DNA of 64,000 nucleotides from Aurantiacibacter atlanticus (GCF_001077815.2 NZ_CP011310.1:558001-622000), one strand, 5' to 3'; positions 1 to 9,839 are shown, counted from the first letter of the stretch. Numbers and translations: made by a program. Notes: generated from the sequence alone by a model not told the origin.

Positions 1-377
1 AAGACCCCACCAAGACCAAGCAGCTTCGCAAAGCGCTGGACGATCTGTCGGAAGAGGGTGTGATCCAGGTGTTCTATCCGGTCATCGGCGGATCAAGCAT
101 TGTGGGCGTGGTCGGTCAGTTGCAGCTCGAGGTGCTCGTCAGTCGGCTTGCGGCGGAATATAAGGTCGAGGCCGGACTGGAAGCATCGCCCTTTGCGACG
201 GCGCGCTGGCTCAAGGGCCCGCAGGAGAAGATCGACGAGTTCGAGCGGTTCAATCAGGGCAATCTGGCGCATGACCGCGATGGGGACACCGTATTCATGG
301 CCAAAAGCCCGTGGGACGTTGGCTATCAGCAGGAAAAGAACCCGGAGATTACCTTCTCGGCCACGAAGGAACGTTAG
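1..377 (+). CDS. prfC: Peptide chain release factor 3, C-terminal part (cut by window start)
   Basis: RF3 is the translational GTPase that recycles RF1 and RF2 from the ribosome after termination. Only the C-terminal ~125 residues are present; the open frame enters at base 3 and stops at 375-377. The visible part has the run DPTKTKQLRKALDDLSEEGV followed by a VVGQLQLEVL segment, which is the conserved domain III region of RF3, and the frame ends in EITFSATKER. The GTPase domain lies upstream of the window. Similar elongation-factor-like GTPases share parts of this domain, but the order of motifs fits RF3 best. Confidence 0.9.
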   Translation, partial: DPTKTKQLRKALDDLSEEGVIQVFYPVIGGSSIVGVVGQLQLEVLVSRLAAEYKVEAGLEASPFATARWLKGPQEKIDEFERFNQGNLAHDRDGDTVFMAKSPWDVGYQQEKNPEITFSATKER

Positions 378-567
378 GCTTGCGCAGTTCTGGCGCTTGG
401 CACAGAACATGCTCCATGAACGCTCTGAGTCCGACAGTGCAAATTCTGTCACCAGCCGAAAGCAGACCGACGGAACAGTTCGGCACGGCTGATATTGTCG
501 GCTGCACGTTCGCACGCCCATGGCGCCGTCATGATCTCTTCATCGGCGCACTGAAGGATTTACTCTG
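378..567. other. Intergenic gap between prfC and the PNPOx gene
   Basis: I see no convincing gene, terminator or promoter in these 190 bases. The next gene starts at ATG 568 after the sequence aaggatttactctg, which has a weak AAGGA-type ribosome binding site. Confidence 0.5.
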
Positions 568-1128
568 ATGGCAGACTTCACCGATACGCTGACGCAGAAA
601 CACATCGCGATGATTGAGGCCCAACCGGTTTTTTTCGTCGCCACTGCTGCGCTGGATGCGCGAATTAACCTTTCGCCAAAAGGTCTGATGGAAACATTCC
701 GCGTGCTTTCGCCGTCACGGGTGGCCTATCTCGACCTGTCTGGCTCGGGCAATGAAACCAACGCTCACTTGCTGGCAGACGGACGTATCACGCTGATGTT
801 CTGCAATTTCCAGCAACCTGCTCTGATCCTGCGGATTTATGGGACAGGAATACCTGTTTTGCCGCAGGATGATGGCTGGGCCGACCTCGCACAGCATTTC
901 ACCATGCTGCCCGGCACGAGACAGATCTTCGACATCAATATCGACAGCGTCCAGACCAGTTGTGGCTGGGGTGTGCCCCTCATGGAACTTGATCACCATC
1001 GTGAAACGCTGGTGAAATATCACACTGGCCGCGATGCGAAGGAGTTTGTTGAACATCGCCAGGCGGCAGTCAGCAGCATAGACGGGCTGCCCACGCGGCC
1101 GACGGATCGTTATATCTCTGGCGAATAG
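568..1128 (+). CDS. Pyridoxamine 5'-phosphate oxidase-fold family protein
   Basis: A 186-residue cytoplasmic protein of the FMN-binding split-barrel type. The N-terminal half has the pattern typical of this group: a short lead helix, FFVATAA, then NLSPKG and a strand-rich core ending in LMFCNF and LRIYGTG. Family members bind FMN, F420 or haem and reduce small substrates; the reaction here cannot be read from sequence. It stands alone between prfC and an EEP-family gene and shows no obvious operon partner. True PdxH is longer at the C terminus and has a substrate-binding Arg-rich tail that is not seen here, so this is probably not the vitamin B6 enzyme. Confidence 0.75.
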   Translation: MADFTDTLTQKHIAMIEAQPVFFVATAALDARINLSPKGLMETFRVLSPSRVAYLDLSGSGNETNAHLLADGRITLMFCNFQQPALILRIYGTGIPVLPQDDGWADLAQHFTMLPGTRQIFDINIDSVQTSCGWGVPLMELDHHRETLVKYHTGRDAKEFVEHRQAAVSSIDGLPTRPTDRYISGE

Positions 1129-1243
1129 CGTCCGGAAATTTGGATTGCATGCAAGCCATCTGGAACGCGATGCCACGCTGCGGCTTTATCCTCATATCCC
1201 CAATGGGCCCACGGCGCTGAACGCCTGATAAGGTAAAACCCGC

Positions 1244-1933
1244 GTGCAACTGACTTTCGGCAGCTACAATATTCACAAGAGCGTGGGCGTAGACAAACAG
1301 CGCAATCCCATGCGCATCCTAGACGTGATCGACGAGCTGGAGGCCGATATCGTTGCTCTGCAAGAGGTGGATATCCGGTTTGGGGACCGGCAAAGCGTAC
1401 TCGATCTTGCCGACATCACGAGCCGTGGCTGGCAGGTGGCGGCGGTGCCGACAAAGCCTGCAAGTCTTGGCTGGCATGGCAATGCGATTCTGGTGCGTCA
1501 GTCGATCGAAATCGTCTCGGTCGAAGCGGAAGATTTGCCGCGCATTGAACCGCGCGGTGCAGTGAGGGCCAAGCTAAATGCAGGCGGGTCAGAAATATGC
1601 GTGACCGCGATGCATCTCGACCTGAGCGGGTTGCAGCGCAAACGCCAGTTTGCCCATCTGTGCACCAATAGCCGCGCGCCCGGTGTGCCCGCTGTCATGC
1701 TGGGCGATTGCAATGAATGGATCAAGCCGATTGGCGGGGAACGCGGACTTGCCGCATATTGGGAGATGGTGGCGCCGGGTCGAAGCTTTCCTTCGCGAAA
1801 GCCGCTTCTGCCACTCGACCGGCTGATGCATACACCGCACTGGCACCTGGATAAGGCCGAGGTGCATAACAGCGTGCTTTCTCGCCAGGCCTCGGATCAC
1901 CTGCCGATCCGCGTTACCCTGTCGCTGCCCTAA
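1244..1933 (+). CDS. Endonuclease/exonuclease/phosphatase (EEP) family protein
   Basis: 229 residues starting at GTG 1244. The metal-dependent phosphodiesterase fold is indicated by SYNIHK (Asn9), LQEVD (Glu41), a GDCNEW motif in the middle and SDH (Ser217-Asp218-His219) near the C terminus, which are the catalytic Asn, Glu and Asp/His of the DNase I-like superfamily. Members cut nucleic acids, phospholipids or inositol phosphates; sequence does not decide which. No signal peptide is apparent, so cytoplasmic action is likely. GTG is chosen because the MQLTFGSYNIHK start matches the usual first strand of the fold. Confidence 0.85.
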   Translation: MQLTFGSYNIHKSVGVDKQRNPMRILDVIDELEADIVALQEVDIRFGDRQSVLDLADITSRGWQVAAVPTKPASLGWHGNAILVRQSIEIVSVEAEDLPRIEPRGAVRAKLNAGGSEICVTAMHLDLSGLQRKRQFAHLCTNSRAPGVPAVMLGDCNEWIKPIGGERGLAAYWEMVAPGRSFPSRKPLLPLDRLMHTPHWHLDKAEVHNSVLSRQASDHLPIRVTLSLP

Positions 1934-2008
1934 AATTAAGCGCCTCTGCCCGCTTTTTGTGCGCTTGCTAACAAGCTTGCGGCACGGATTGGGGAGACTT
2001 TGCCGTAA

Positions 2009-2431
<423 letters not shown>

Positions 2432-2445
2432 AGGGATCAGCAAAC

Positions 2446-3807
2446 ATGAACGCATATCTGCTAAAACTGGGCGCGGCAGGATTGACCGCGCTGCTCGTAT
2501 CGCATCCGGTTCTTGCCGCAAGTGCCGTCGAAGCGGCACCGGTGGCAGAAGCCGCGGCCGAAGCGGTCGATCCTGTCGCAGAGGCGGTGGGTGGCGGCAC
2601 TGCCTATATCCTGAACACTCTCCTGTTCCTGATCGGTGGTTTTCTGGTCATGTGGATGGCGGCAGGCTTCGCCATGCTTGAGGCAGGCCTCGTGCGCACC
2701 AAAAATACGTCGACCCAGTGCCTCAAGAATATCGGGCTCTATTCGATTGCCGGCCTGATGTTCTGGGTGATTGGCTACAACATTGCCTATCCGGGCGATT
2801 TCAACGGGATCATCGGCGGCTTCACCGGGTGGTATCCGATGCAGGATGTTGGTGTTGCCGATGTGGGAACGGGCTATTCGGTCGCCTCTGACTGGTTCTT
2901 CCAGATGGTCTTCTGCGCGACCACAGCCTCGATCGTGTCGGGCACTGTGGCAGAGCGCGTGAAGATCGTTCCTTTCTTCATTTTCGTGACCATCCTGACC
3001 GGCGTGATCTACCCGGTCGTGGTGAGCTGGGAATGGGGCGGCGGCTTCCTAGATCAGATGGGCTTCTCCGATTTCGCCGGTTCTACACTGGTACACTCGA
3101 CAGGTGGCTGGGCTGCTCTCATGGGTGCACTCATCATCGGGCCGCGTCTCGGGCGCTATACCAACGGGAAAGTGAATGTCTTCCCCGGCTCCAACATCCC
3201 CCTGGCGACGCTTGGCACATTCATTCTGTGGCTCGGCTGGTTCGGTTTTAACGGCGCTTCGCAACTTGCGATGGGCACCGTGGGCGATGTGTCCGACGTA
3301 TCGAAGATTTTCGTCAATACGAATATGGCAGCGGCAGCCGGTGTAGTGGTAGCCATTATCGCTACGCAACTTCGCTATGGCAAAGCCGATATAACGATGG
3401 CGCTAAACGGTGCATTGGCCGGGCTTGTCGCGATCACTGCAGAGCCGCTTGCGCCAAATGTTGGCACTGCAATCGTCATTGGCGGTATCGGCGGTATACT
3501 GCCTGTGGTGTTTGTGCCGCTGCTCGACAAGCTACAGATCGATGATGTCGTCGGTGCTATTCCGGTCCACCTCGTGGCAGGCATCTGGGGCACTCTGGCA
3601 GTCGCGATCAGCACGCCAGAGGTTCTGGTCGCGCAGATTGTAGGGATCATTGCCACAGCAGTCTGGGTCAGTGCCGTCAGCGCTATCATCTGGTTCGCTC
3701 TCAAGGCAACCATCGGTGTCCGGCCGAGCGAAGAGGTCGAATTGGCCGGCCTCGATGTTCACGAGACAGGTGTCGAAGCCTATCCCGGGCTCGCGAACCA
3801 GGCGTAA
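2446..3807 (+). CDS. amtB: Ammonium transporter AmtB
   Basis: About 453 residues. A cleavable signal peptide (residues 1 to about 24, ending in LAASA) is followed by an Ala/Glu/Pro-rich spacer and the 11-helix Amt channel. The two pore histidines are visible in HSTGGWAAL and AIPVHLVAGIWGT. It conducts ammonium across the inner membrane and is gated by GlnK. ATG 2446 is preferred to the GTG at 2428 because GAAGGGA lies about 10 bases before it and because it begins the signal peptide. It is co-transcribed with glnK from the sigma-54 promoter and ends before a strong terminator. Confidence 0.95.
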   Translation: MNAYLLKLGAAGLTALLVSHPVLAASAVEAAPVAEAAAEAVDPVAEAVGGGTAYILNTLLFLIGGFLVMWMAAGFAMLEAGLVRTKNTSTQCLKNIGLYSIAGLMFWVIGYNIAYPGDFNGIIGGFTGWYPMQDVGVADVGTGYSVASDWFFQMVFCATTASIVSGTVAERVKIVPFFIFVTILTGVIYPVVVSWEWGGGFLDQMGFSDFAGSTLVHSTGGWAALMGALIIGPRLGRYTNGKVNVFPGSNIPLATLGTFILWLGWFGFNGASQLAMGTVGDVSDVSKIFVNTNMAAAAGVVVAIIATQLRYGKADITMALNGALAGLVAITAEPLAPNVGTAIVIGGIGGILPVVFVPLLDKLQIDDVVGAIPVHLVAGIWGTLAVAISTPEVLVAQIVGIIATAVWVSAVSAIIWFALKATIGVRPSEEVELAGLDVHETGVEAYPGLANQA

Positions 3808-3895
3808 ACCCGTTACCACCTTGGCGGGGTCAGGGTTTTCTCTCTCCCCCTCGACCCCGCCTCTCCACGTTCCTCCTGCGAACAAACTACTTTGA

Positions 3896-3927
3896 GGGTC
3901 GGAGCCTAGCGCTCCGACCCCTTTTTT
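3896..3927 (+). terminator. Intrinsic terminator of glnK-amtB
   Basis: A perfect 10-bp stem, GGGTCGGAGC (3896-3905) with GCTCCGACCC (3911-3920), loop CTAGC, followed by C and six T (3922-3927). This is a canonical Rho-independent terminator about 90 bases after the amtB stop. Confidence 0.95.
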
Positions 3928-4301
3928 ATTGCTTACCGCACGCGGCGCGGCGGCTCCATAAACCGAGGAAGCAATCCGCAATCCGCAATTCTGCCGCGAC
4001 CGGCGAAATTGTCGGATGCAAGAATCTTGTTTTCTGGCATGCTTGCGGTGGTCGCGCACTCAAGGGGTCTTTCGTAAAGTTACATATTTGCAACAGTTTC
4101 TGCGCCAATGTGATCACGGCCACAGGAACGCAAGCACCCTGCGCAGGTTTGCTATACCATTGAAGGGCACGTGATTTCATGATGCGTTGAAGTCATGTTT
4201 CCCTTATAGGGGAAATCAAGTAGTTCAGGTTTGATTGCCGGTTTCGAGATTTCTAGGCGGCGTTCAAGAAGCAGCATCAGGGTTCAAAAGGGATTTTATT
4301 T
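3928..4301. other. Intergenic region upstream of the OmpA-family gene
   Basis: No gene is supported here. It presumably carries the promoter and leader of the porin gene at 4302. A small inverted repeat TTTCCC-ttata-GGGGAAA lies at 4198-4215. The porin start is preceded by AAGGGA at about 4285-4290. Confidence 0.5.
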
Positions 4302-5375
4302 ATGCGTAAGATTGTTCTCGGGTTGGGAGTTGCGGCTACCGCAATTTCAGCACCCGCGATGGCTCGCGATGGAGAGGGTTATTTCGGGGCAGAAGCAGGC
4401 CTTGTGTTCCCGGAAGACTTCGACACTGACGTAAATGGCTTGGACGACGCCGGCGAAACCAACACCGACAGGGGTTGGGAAGGTGCCGCCTTTGTGGGGT
4501 ATGACTGGGGCCGTCTGCGCACTGAACTTGAAGGTTCCTACAAGGAATTCGGCGCTACGCAATATACTGGCAATGCCGGGACAGAAGCATATGACGGCGA
4601 ATTCAATCAAATTGCGGCGATGGCTAACCTGCTGCTCGATTTTGGCGGTCAGGATGGTATCGGTTTCGCGATTGGTGCTGGCGCGGGCCGGACATGGCTC
4701 GACGTCAATACGCCCCCGGTGAGCAATGGTGCTGCTGAAATCAATGACGATGAGAGCGATTGGGCTTGGCAGGCTCTGGCGCAGTTGCGCTTCCCTATCA
4801 ACGAGAGTGTCGAACTGACGGCGAAATACAAGTATTTCAGCACGCAGGAATTCACGATGACCGATACTCTTGGTCGTACCAATGAATTTGAGCTTGCAAC
4901 TCATTCTGCACTAGTCGGACTGCTGGTGAATTTCGGTGGGGCCGAGCCTCCTCCGCCGCCACCCCCGCCGCCGCCTCCGCCGCCACCCCCGCCTCCTCCT
5001 CCCCCGCCTCCGCCGCAGGTGCAATGCAATACGGGTCCCTACATCGTCTTCTTTGATTGGGATGAGTCCCACATCACGTCTGAAGCGGAAACAGTGCTCA
5101 ATAGTGCCGTTACTGCGTACAGCGATTGCGGCAGCGCCAGTATCATGCTGGCGGGGCACACTGACCGTTCGGGCAGCGCGACATATAATGTCGGTCTGTC
5201 GGAGCGCCGCAACGACTCGGTCCAGAGCTATCTGACCGGCCGCGGCATCCCGGCGGCTCGTATTTCTGCCGAAGCCTTTGGCGAAAGCATGCCCCGCGTT
5301 GCTACTGCAGACGGTGTGCGCGAATTGCAAAATCGCCGCGTGGAAGTGACCTACGGTCCGGGCTCGGGCAACTAG
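4302..5375 (+). CDS. OmpA-family outer-membrane porin with polyproline linker
   Basis: 357 residues. A signal peptide (MRKIVLGLGVAATAISAPAMA) is followed by a beta-barrel of about 195 residues that starts EGYFGAEAG. Next come 23 consecutive prolines (codons 4947-5015), then an OmpA C-terminal domain of about 110 residues. The latter has the peptidoglycan-binding signature GHTDRSG...LSERR, with the Asp and Arg that hold diaminopimelate, and ends in NRRVEV. It should anchor the outer membrane to peptidoglycan. The linker is unusually long and pure for the family. The gene stands alone between two terminators. Confidence 0.93.
   Translation: MRKIVLGLGVAATAISAPAMARDGEGYFGAEAGLVFPEDFDTDVNGLDDAGETNTDRGWEGAAFVGYDWGRLRTELEGSYKEFGATQYTGNAGTEAYDGEFNQIAAMANLLLDFGGQDGIGFAIGAGAGRTWLDVNTPPVSNGAAEINDDESDWAWQALAQLRFPINESVELTAKYKYFSTQEFTMTDTLGRTNEFELATHSALVGLLVNFGGAEPPPPPPPPPPPPPPPPPPPPPPPQVQCNTGPYIVFFDWDESHITSEAETVLNSAVTAYSDCGSASIMLAGHTDRSGSATYNVGLSERRNDSVQSYLTGRGIPAARISAEAFGESMPRVATADGVRELQNRRVEVTYGPGSGN
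4947..5015 (+). repeat. Polyproline-coding repeat tract
   Basis: Sixty-nine bases of CCN codons encode 23 prolines. Codons 2-7 and 10-15 are the same hexacodon (CCT CCG CCG CCA CCC CCG), so the tract contains a 24-base duplicated unit. Mixed CCN codons reduce pure slippage, but length change by recombination is likely. Confidence 0.9.
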
Positions 5376-5396
5376 GTTCGTTACAGACTGAAAACG

Positions 5397-5434
5397 AAAA
5401 TGGGGTCGGGAGAGAGGTCTCCCGGCCCCATTTT
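5397..5434 (+). terminator. Intrinsic terminator of the OmpA-family gene
   Basis: Inverted repeat AAAATGGGG(t)CGGGAGA paired with TCTCCCGGCCCCATTTT, with A and T tracts on opposite sides. It lies 21 bases after the porin stop and could work in both directions. Confidence 0.85.
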
Positions 5435-5894
5435 CATGGCCTGGGCAGAGGGATTTCCTTCTCTTGTCAGTGTTTCCGAATCATGCAGGACGTTTCGCGG
5501 CTTTCAACAAGGAACCCGCCCGGTCCGTGCCCCATATAGGATCCTCTGAGTCGCCGAGTGCCTCGTGAGTGACTGCTCGGTGTCCCGTCGGACGTAAAGG
5601 AACCCACTCTCTCGTATCGTACTTGCTCATACCTCATGTAGGGGCGATGTGCGCAGAGAAATCCAGTATTCCCGCCTCCCATCTGGCGAGCAGATGCCAA
5701 TCCAGAACTGCCAAAAGGCCATGTCCATACCTCGCCTTCGGCCTGTTATCTTAAAACATTCGCGTCGACCGCCATTTACGTCTATAAGCCTCTAATTGAA
5801 GTGGTGGGGCAGATCCGCCGCTTCTCAATTGGCGGGAATATCGTCCGCATCGTCGATTGAAGTTTCAGGACGGAACTGAAGGTTTGTTGATTTC
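5435..5894. other. Long intergenic region and probable leader of the cold-shock gene
   Basis: About 460 bases with no supported gene. Long untranslated leaders are usual before cold-shock genes, where they change fold with temperature. I could not identify a defined RNA structure or a cold-box by eye. The start codon at 5895 is preceded by GAAGG at about 5878-5882. Confidence 0.45.
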
Positions 5895-6656
5895 ATGGGT
5901 TACGACAAAGGACGTCGCGGACGGGGACGTGACAAGCGCGATAATTTCGGTGGTGAAGGGTTCGATCCTTTTATGGATGGCGGGCCGCCTCCGATGGAGA
6001 GCGGCGGCTGGCGCGATGGCGGGAATGACCGATTCGGCGGCGGCGACCGCTTTAATGACGATCGTGGCGGCGGCAACCGGGGCGGTGGCTTCGGCGGCGG
6101 CAATCGTGGCGGCGGCTTCGGCGGCAGCGGCGGTGGTGCTCCACGCGGCGGCGGTGGCGGCGGGGGTATGCCTGCTCAGGTGGTTGGCACCGGCCAGGGC
6201 AAGGTAAAGTTTTTCAACGCTCAGAAGGGTTTTGGCTTTATCCAGCGTGATGAGGGTGGCGAAGATGTTTTCGTTCACATCAGCCAGGTCGAGCGTGCCG
6301 GTCTGGAAGGGCTCGCCGAAGGTCAGGAATTGCAATTCAACCTTGTAGATCGCGGCGGAAAAGTTTCGGCTGCCGATCTTCAGGTCGTTGGCGATGTGAT
6401 CGCAGTCGAGCAGCGTGCTCCTCAACGCGAACTGACGGGCGAGAAGGCCGTCGGCACGGTGAAATTCTTCAACGCCATGAAGGGATTTGGCTTCATCACG
6501 CGTGATGATGGCAAGGAAGATGCCTTCGTTCACATCAGCGCAGTGGAGCGTTCGGGCCTGCCCGGGATTGCCGAGGGTGATCGTTTCGAGTTCGATCTCG
6601 AAGTCGACCGACGCGGGAAGCATTCGGCTGTCAATCTGGTGCCGGTTCAAGGTTGA
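5895..6656 (+). CDS. Double cold-shock-domain protein with Gly/Arg-rich N terminus
   Basis: 253 residues. Residues 1-97 are low-complexity and rich in Gly, Arg and Asp, with repeats such as GGGNRGGGFGGGNRGGGFGG. Two cold-shock domains follow: one at about 101-166 (RNP1 KGFGFIQ at 111-117, RNP2 VFVHIS at 125-130) and one at about 186-252 (KGFGFIT at 196-202, AFVHIS at 210-215). These domains bind single-stranded RNA or DNA and act as RNA chaperones. Tandem CSD proteins are common in alphaproteobacteria, but without this extended RGG-like tail in the cases I know. Cytoplasmic. Confidence 0.92.
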   Translation: MGYDKGRRGRGRDKRDNFGGEGFDPFMDGGPPPMESGGWRDGGNDRFGGGDRFNDDRGGGNRGGGFGGGNRGGGFGGSGGGAPRGGGGGGGMPAQVVGTGQGKVKFFNAQKGFGFIQRDEGGEDVFVHISQVERAGLEGLAEGQELQFNLVDRGGKVSAADLQVVGDVIAVEQRAPQRELTGEKAVGTVKFFNAMKGFGFITRDDGKEDAFVHISAVERSGLPGIAEGDRFEFDLEVDRRGKHSAVNLVPVQG

Positions 6657-6669
6657 ACTTGCAGGAGAT

Positions 6670-6693
6670 GCGGCCGGATGTTTGACCGGCCGC
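6670..6693 (+). terminator. Stem-loop after the cold-shock gene
   Basis: Perfect 8-bp stem GCGGCCGG (6670-6677) with CCGGCCGC (6686-6693) and an 8-base loop. It has no U-run of its own. A second hairpin GGCGGTCG/CGGCCGCC at 6721-6746 is followed by the T-rich CTCTCTTTATTTT, and the two together probably end the transcript. Confidence 0.6.
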
Positions 6694-6720
6694 CCACTCC
6701 ATCTTAGAGAAGAGTGATCA

Positions 6721-6759
6721 GGCGGTCGGCCCAAGGCTCGGCCGCCCTCTCTTTATTTT
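6721..6759 (+). terminator. Second hairpin with T-rich tail before argD
   Basis: GGCGGTCG (6721-6728) pairs with CGGCCGCC (6739-6746) with one G-U pair, followed by CTCTCTTTATTTT. It acts as a probable terminator between the cold-shock gene and argD, whose own ribosome binding site lies just downstream. Confidence 0.6.
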
Positions 6760-6776
6760 GGGATGGAGTTATCCTC

Positions 6777-7967
6777 ATGACGATTACCCCGTTGATGCCC
6801 GTATATCCCCGGTGCGGCGTTCGTCCTGTGCGTGGGGAACATTGCCACCTGATAGACGAAGATGGCACGCGTTATCTCGACTTTGCCTCGGGTATCGCGG
6901 TCAATCTGCTGGGTCACAGTCACAAGGGGCTTATTGGAGCGATTCAGCGACAGGCGGAAACGCTGATGCACGTATCGAACCTCTACGGTAGCCCGCAAGG
7001 TGAGGCTCTGGCTTCACGTCTTGTCGAGAAGACTTTTGCAGATACCGTTTTCTTCACCAATTCGGGCGCCGAGGCAGTTGAAACTGCCATCAAAACTGCG
7101 CGCGCCTATCATCAGCATGCCGGGAATGACGAAAAGTTTGAATTGATTACCTTCAAGAATGCCTTTCACGGACGCACGATGGCAACAATCAGCGCCTCCA
7201 ATCAGGAGAAGATGCACAAGGGCTTCGAGCCATTGCTGCCAGGTTTTCGCTATGTCGATTTTGATGATCTGGAAGGCGCGAAGGCTGCCATCGGCCCTAA
7301 CACAGCAGGCTTCTTGGTAGAGCCGATACAGGGCGAAGGAGGGATCCGTCCGGGGTCGCAAGACTTCATCAAGGGTTTGCGCGATCTGGCCGACGCGCAT
7401 GATCTGATGCTGGTATTCGATGAAGTTCAGTGCGGCGTCGCACGCACAGGCACTCTATACGCATATGAGCAATATGACGTGCAACCCGATATCATGGCGA
7501 CTGCGAAGGGCATCGGCGGCGGCTTCCCGCTTGGCGCCTGCCTTGCGACAGAGAAGGCTGCGCGCGGCATGACCTTTGGAACGCATGGCTCTACCTACGG
7601 TGGCAATCCCTTGGCGATAGCAGCAGGAATGGCTGTCTTGGATGCGGTCGCCAATGATGATTTTTTAAGCGAGGTTCGCACTAAGGGAGAGCGTCTGCGC
7701 AGCCGCCTGGAACAGTTCATCGGCAACTACCCCGATCTTTTCGAGGAAGTACGCGGAAAGGGATTGATGCTGGGGATGAAGATGAAGTGCGAGCCAAGGC
7801 CGTTTATGATCCACTTGCGAGATCACCACCAATTGCTGACCGTAGCGGCAGGTGATTCCACCTTGCGGCTTTTACCCCCGCTGGTAATCGGTGACGCGGA
7901 AATGGACGAATTTTTCGACAAGCTGTCTGCAGGAGCCGCCAGTTTTGAGCCGGAACGGGCTGCATGA
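6777..7967 (+). CDS. argD: Acetylornithine aminotransferase
   Basis: 396-residue class-III PLP aminotransferase. It transfers the amino group from glutamate to N-acetylglutamate semialdehyde in arginine synthesis and often serves succinyl-diaminopimelate synthesis too. Visible motifs are [11 protein letters not shown], the PLP-holding FDEVQCG around residues 214-220 and the Schiff-base lysine Lys244 in [13 protein letters not shown] 6777 is used because GGAG lies 8 bases before it and it begins [12 protein letters not shown]; an earlier in-frame start at 6714 would lie within the terminator region. It overlaps argF by ATGA. Confidence 0.95.
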   Translation: MTITPLMPVYPRCGVRPVRGEHCHLIDEDGTRYLDFASGIAVNLLGHSHKGLIGAIQRQAETLMHVSNLYGSPQGEALASRLVEKTFADTVFFTNSGAEAVETAIKTARAYHQHAGNDEKFELITFKNAFHGRTMATISASNQEKMHKGFEPLLPGFRYVDFDDLEGAKAAIGPNTAGFLVEPIQGEGGIRPGSQDFIKGLRDLADAHDLMLVFDEVQCGVARTGTLYAYEQYDVQPDIMATAKGIGGGFPLGACLATEKAARGMTFGTHGSTYGGNPLAIAAGMAVLDAVANDDFLSEVRTKGERLRSRLEQFIGNYPDLFEEVRGKGLMLGMKMKCEPRPFMIHLRDHHQLLTVAAGDSTLRLLPPLVIGDAEMDEFFDKLSAGAASFEPERAA

Positions 7968-8902
7968 CGCAAGCGCGTCACTTCCTCGATCTTTCCGACG
8001 CTGGCGGGAATGACATTGCGGCCATGCTGATCGACGCTATCGATCGCAAGGCAAAGCGTGGCGGGTGGCCCAAGGGGCGAAGCGATGCCGACGCCCCGCT
8101 GGCGGGCTACGTGCTAGCTCTTGTTTTCGAGAAGAGTTCTACCAGAACGCGCGTCAGCTTCGATATGGCGATGCGCCAATTGGGTGGAAGCGCTTTAATC
8201 CTCGATGCCGGGACGTCGCAATTGGGTAGGGGAGAATCTGTCGCCGATACGGCTCGCGTTCTCAGCCGAATGGTCGACGCGATCATGGTGCGGACAGATG
8301 ATCACGCCAAGATCGAAGAAATGGCGCGCCATGCTACCGTTCCTGTCATCAACGGACTGACGGATCGTTCGCACCCGTGCCAGATCGTGGCCGATTTACT
8401 CACGCTGGTCGAAAACAAAAAGCCCTTACCCGGGCTTGAAATCGCCTGGTTCGGGGATGGCAACAATGTGCTCCATTCCATCTTGGAAGCTGCGGCCTTG
8501 ATGCGTTTCAATGTGCGTGTAGCAACTCCGGAGGGTTTCACTCCGGAACAGGAATTCGTCGAATTGGCGCGAGAAGCCGGTTGTACGATAACCCTCACTC
8601 AAGATGCAGGCGCGGCAGCATCAGGAGTGGATGTCATCATCACCGATACATGGGTTTCCATGGGGCAGTCCGATTCGGAGGAAAAACTGGCCCTGATGCA
8701 GCCATATCGCGTTGATGATGCCTTGATCGCAATGGCAAAGGATGATGCCATCTTCCTGCATTGCCTGCCAGCCCATGTTGGTGACGAAGTGAGTGCGCAA
8801 GTCTTCGAAGGACCGCAGTCGGTTGTGTTTGATGAAGCCGAAAACCGGATCCACGCCCAGAAATCCATTCTGCTGTGGTGCTTCGGGCTACTGGGTCGCT
8901 AA
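7964..8902 (+). CDS. argF: Ornithine carbamoyltransferase
   Basis: 312 residues. It makes citrulline from ornithine and carbamoyl phosphate in arginine synthesis. The carbamoyl-phosphate motif STRTR is at residues 59-63, HPCQ at 137-140, and the ornithine-loop HCLP at 266-269, so the active site is complete. It overlaps argD by four bases (ATGA), so the two are translationally coupled. The order argD-argF-hslO is common in sphingomonads. Confidence 0.96.
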   Translation: MTQARHFLDLSDAGGNDIAAMLIDAIDRKAKRGGWPKGRSDADAPLAGYVLALVFEKSSTRTRVSFDMAMRQLGGSALILDAGTSQLGRGESVADTARVLSRMVDAIMVRTDDHAKIEEMARHATVPVINGLTDRSHPCQIVADLLTLVENKKPLPGLEIAWFGDGNNVLHSILEAAALMRFNVRVATPEGFTPEQEFVELAREAGCTITLTQDAGAAASGVDVIITDTWVSMGQSDSEEKLALMQPYRVDDALIAMAKDDAIFLHCLPAHVGDEVSAQVFEGPQSVVFDEAENRIHAQKSILLWCFGLLGR

Positions 8903-8939
8903 ACCTTCCAATGGGCCTCGCGCTCCCCATATCGCGCGC

Positions 8940-9839
8940 ATGAGAGATTCACAAATCCAGACCTATTCGGATCGCCTGCTCGGTTTCACCATCCCGGCGC
9001 GCAACAGCCGCGGTCGTGTGGTCAGGCTGGAACGGGTGCTGGAAGAGATCCTTTCAGCGCACGACTATCCGGTCGCCCTCAAGCATTGCCTAGCAGAGGC
9101 ACTTGTGCTGACGGCCTTGATGGGGGGGCTATTGAAGGGCGAAAGCGATCAATTGACGTTGCAAGCGCAAGGCAAGGGCGGGGCCGCAAGTCTGCTGGTC
9201 TGCGATTATCGAGATGGCGAGCTTCGCGCCTATATCCAGGAGAATCCGGATTGCGATTCGCATGCAGGTGCCAGCGCTTCCCTTGGCACGTTGTTCGGTG
9301 CCGGGCATTTGGCGATTACCTTCGACATCGCGAAAACGGGAAAACGATATCAGGGTATCGTGCCGCTCGAAGGTGAATCGCTGTCAGCAGCAGTTGAAAG
9401 CTATTTTGCGCAAAGCGAGCAGGTGCCGACACGGATAATAACTGCGGTCCAGTCGGCGGGGGAAAAGGCGTTCGCTGCCGGTTTCCTGCTTCAACATCTT
9501 CCTGATGGAGAAGAAGGCCGCGAACGTTTGCATGTCCGCATGGACGATTCCGAATGGGAGCATGTCTCTATCATGGCTGAAAGCTTGCGGCATGAAGAGT
9601 TGGCAGATTCCCAACTTCCTCTGGAGGATCTCCTGTGGAGGCTTTATCATGAAGAGCCACAGATTTTGGTCGATCCCGCTCTGGAGGAGCTCAGCAAAGG
9701 CTGTCGTTGCACGCGAGTACATTTTGAGGAGGTCTTGGCGCGTTTCCCGAAAGAGGATCGCAGACAGATGGTTGATGACGACGGGATAATTCTGGTCGAT
9801 TGCGCGTTCTGTTCGAAGAAATTTGCGATTCAGGATTGA
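8940..9839 (+). CDS. hslO: Redox-regulated chaperone Hsp33
   Basis: 299 residues. Under oxidative stress Hsp33 loses zinc, forms disulfides and becomes a holdase for unfolding proteins in the cytoplasm. The four zinc cysteines are present as C255-R-C257 and C288-A-F-C291. The N-terminal domain begins with a normal TYSDRLLGFTIP segment. ATG 8940 is chosen by comparison with the family's start; no strong ribosome binding site is seen. It follows argF by 37 bases on the same strand and is probably in the same transcript. Confidence 0.94.
   Translation: MRDSQIQTYSDRLLGFTIPARNSRGRVVRLERVLEEILSAHDYPVALKHCLAEALVLTALMGGLLKGESDQLTLQAQGKGGAASLLVCDYRDGELRAYIQENPDCDSHAGASASLGTLFGAGHLAITFDIAKTGKRYQGIVPLEGESLSAAVESYFAQSEQVPTRIITAVQSAGEKAFAAGFLLQHLPDGEEGRERLHVRMDDSEWEHVSIMAESLRHEELADSQLPLEDLLWRLYHEEPQILVDPALEELSKGCRCTRVHFEEVLARFPKEDRRQMVDDDGIILVDCAFCSKKFAIQD

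Noticed and set aside
1129-1243. Open frame reading ...LYPHIPNGPTALNA before the EEP gene
   Set aside because: It has no proper start codon, is under 35 codons, and overlaps the end of the PNPOx gene; no recognisable family.
3926-4180. 84-codon minus-strand frame in the amtB-porin gap
   Set aside because: No ribosome site, no recognisable homology, low-complexity composition; it begins within the terminator area.
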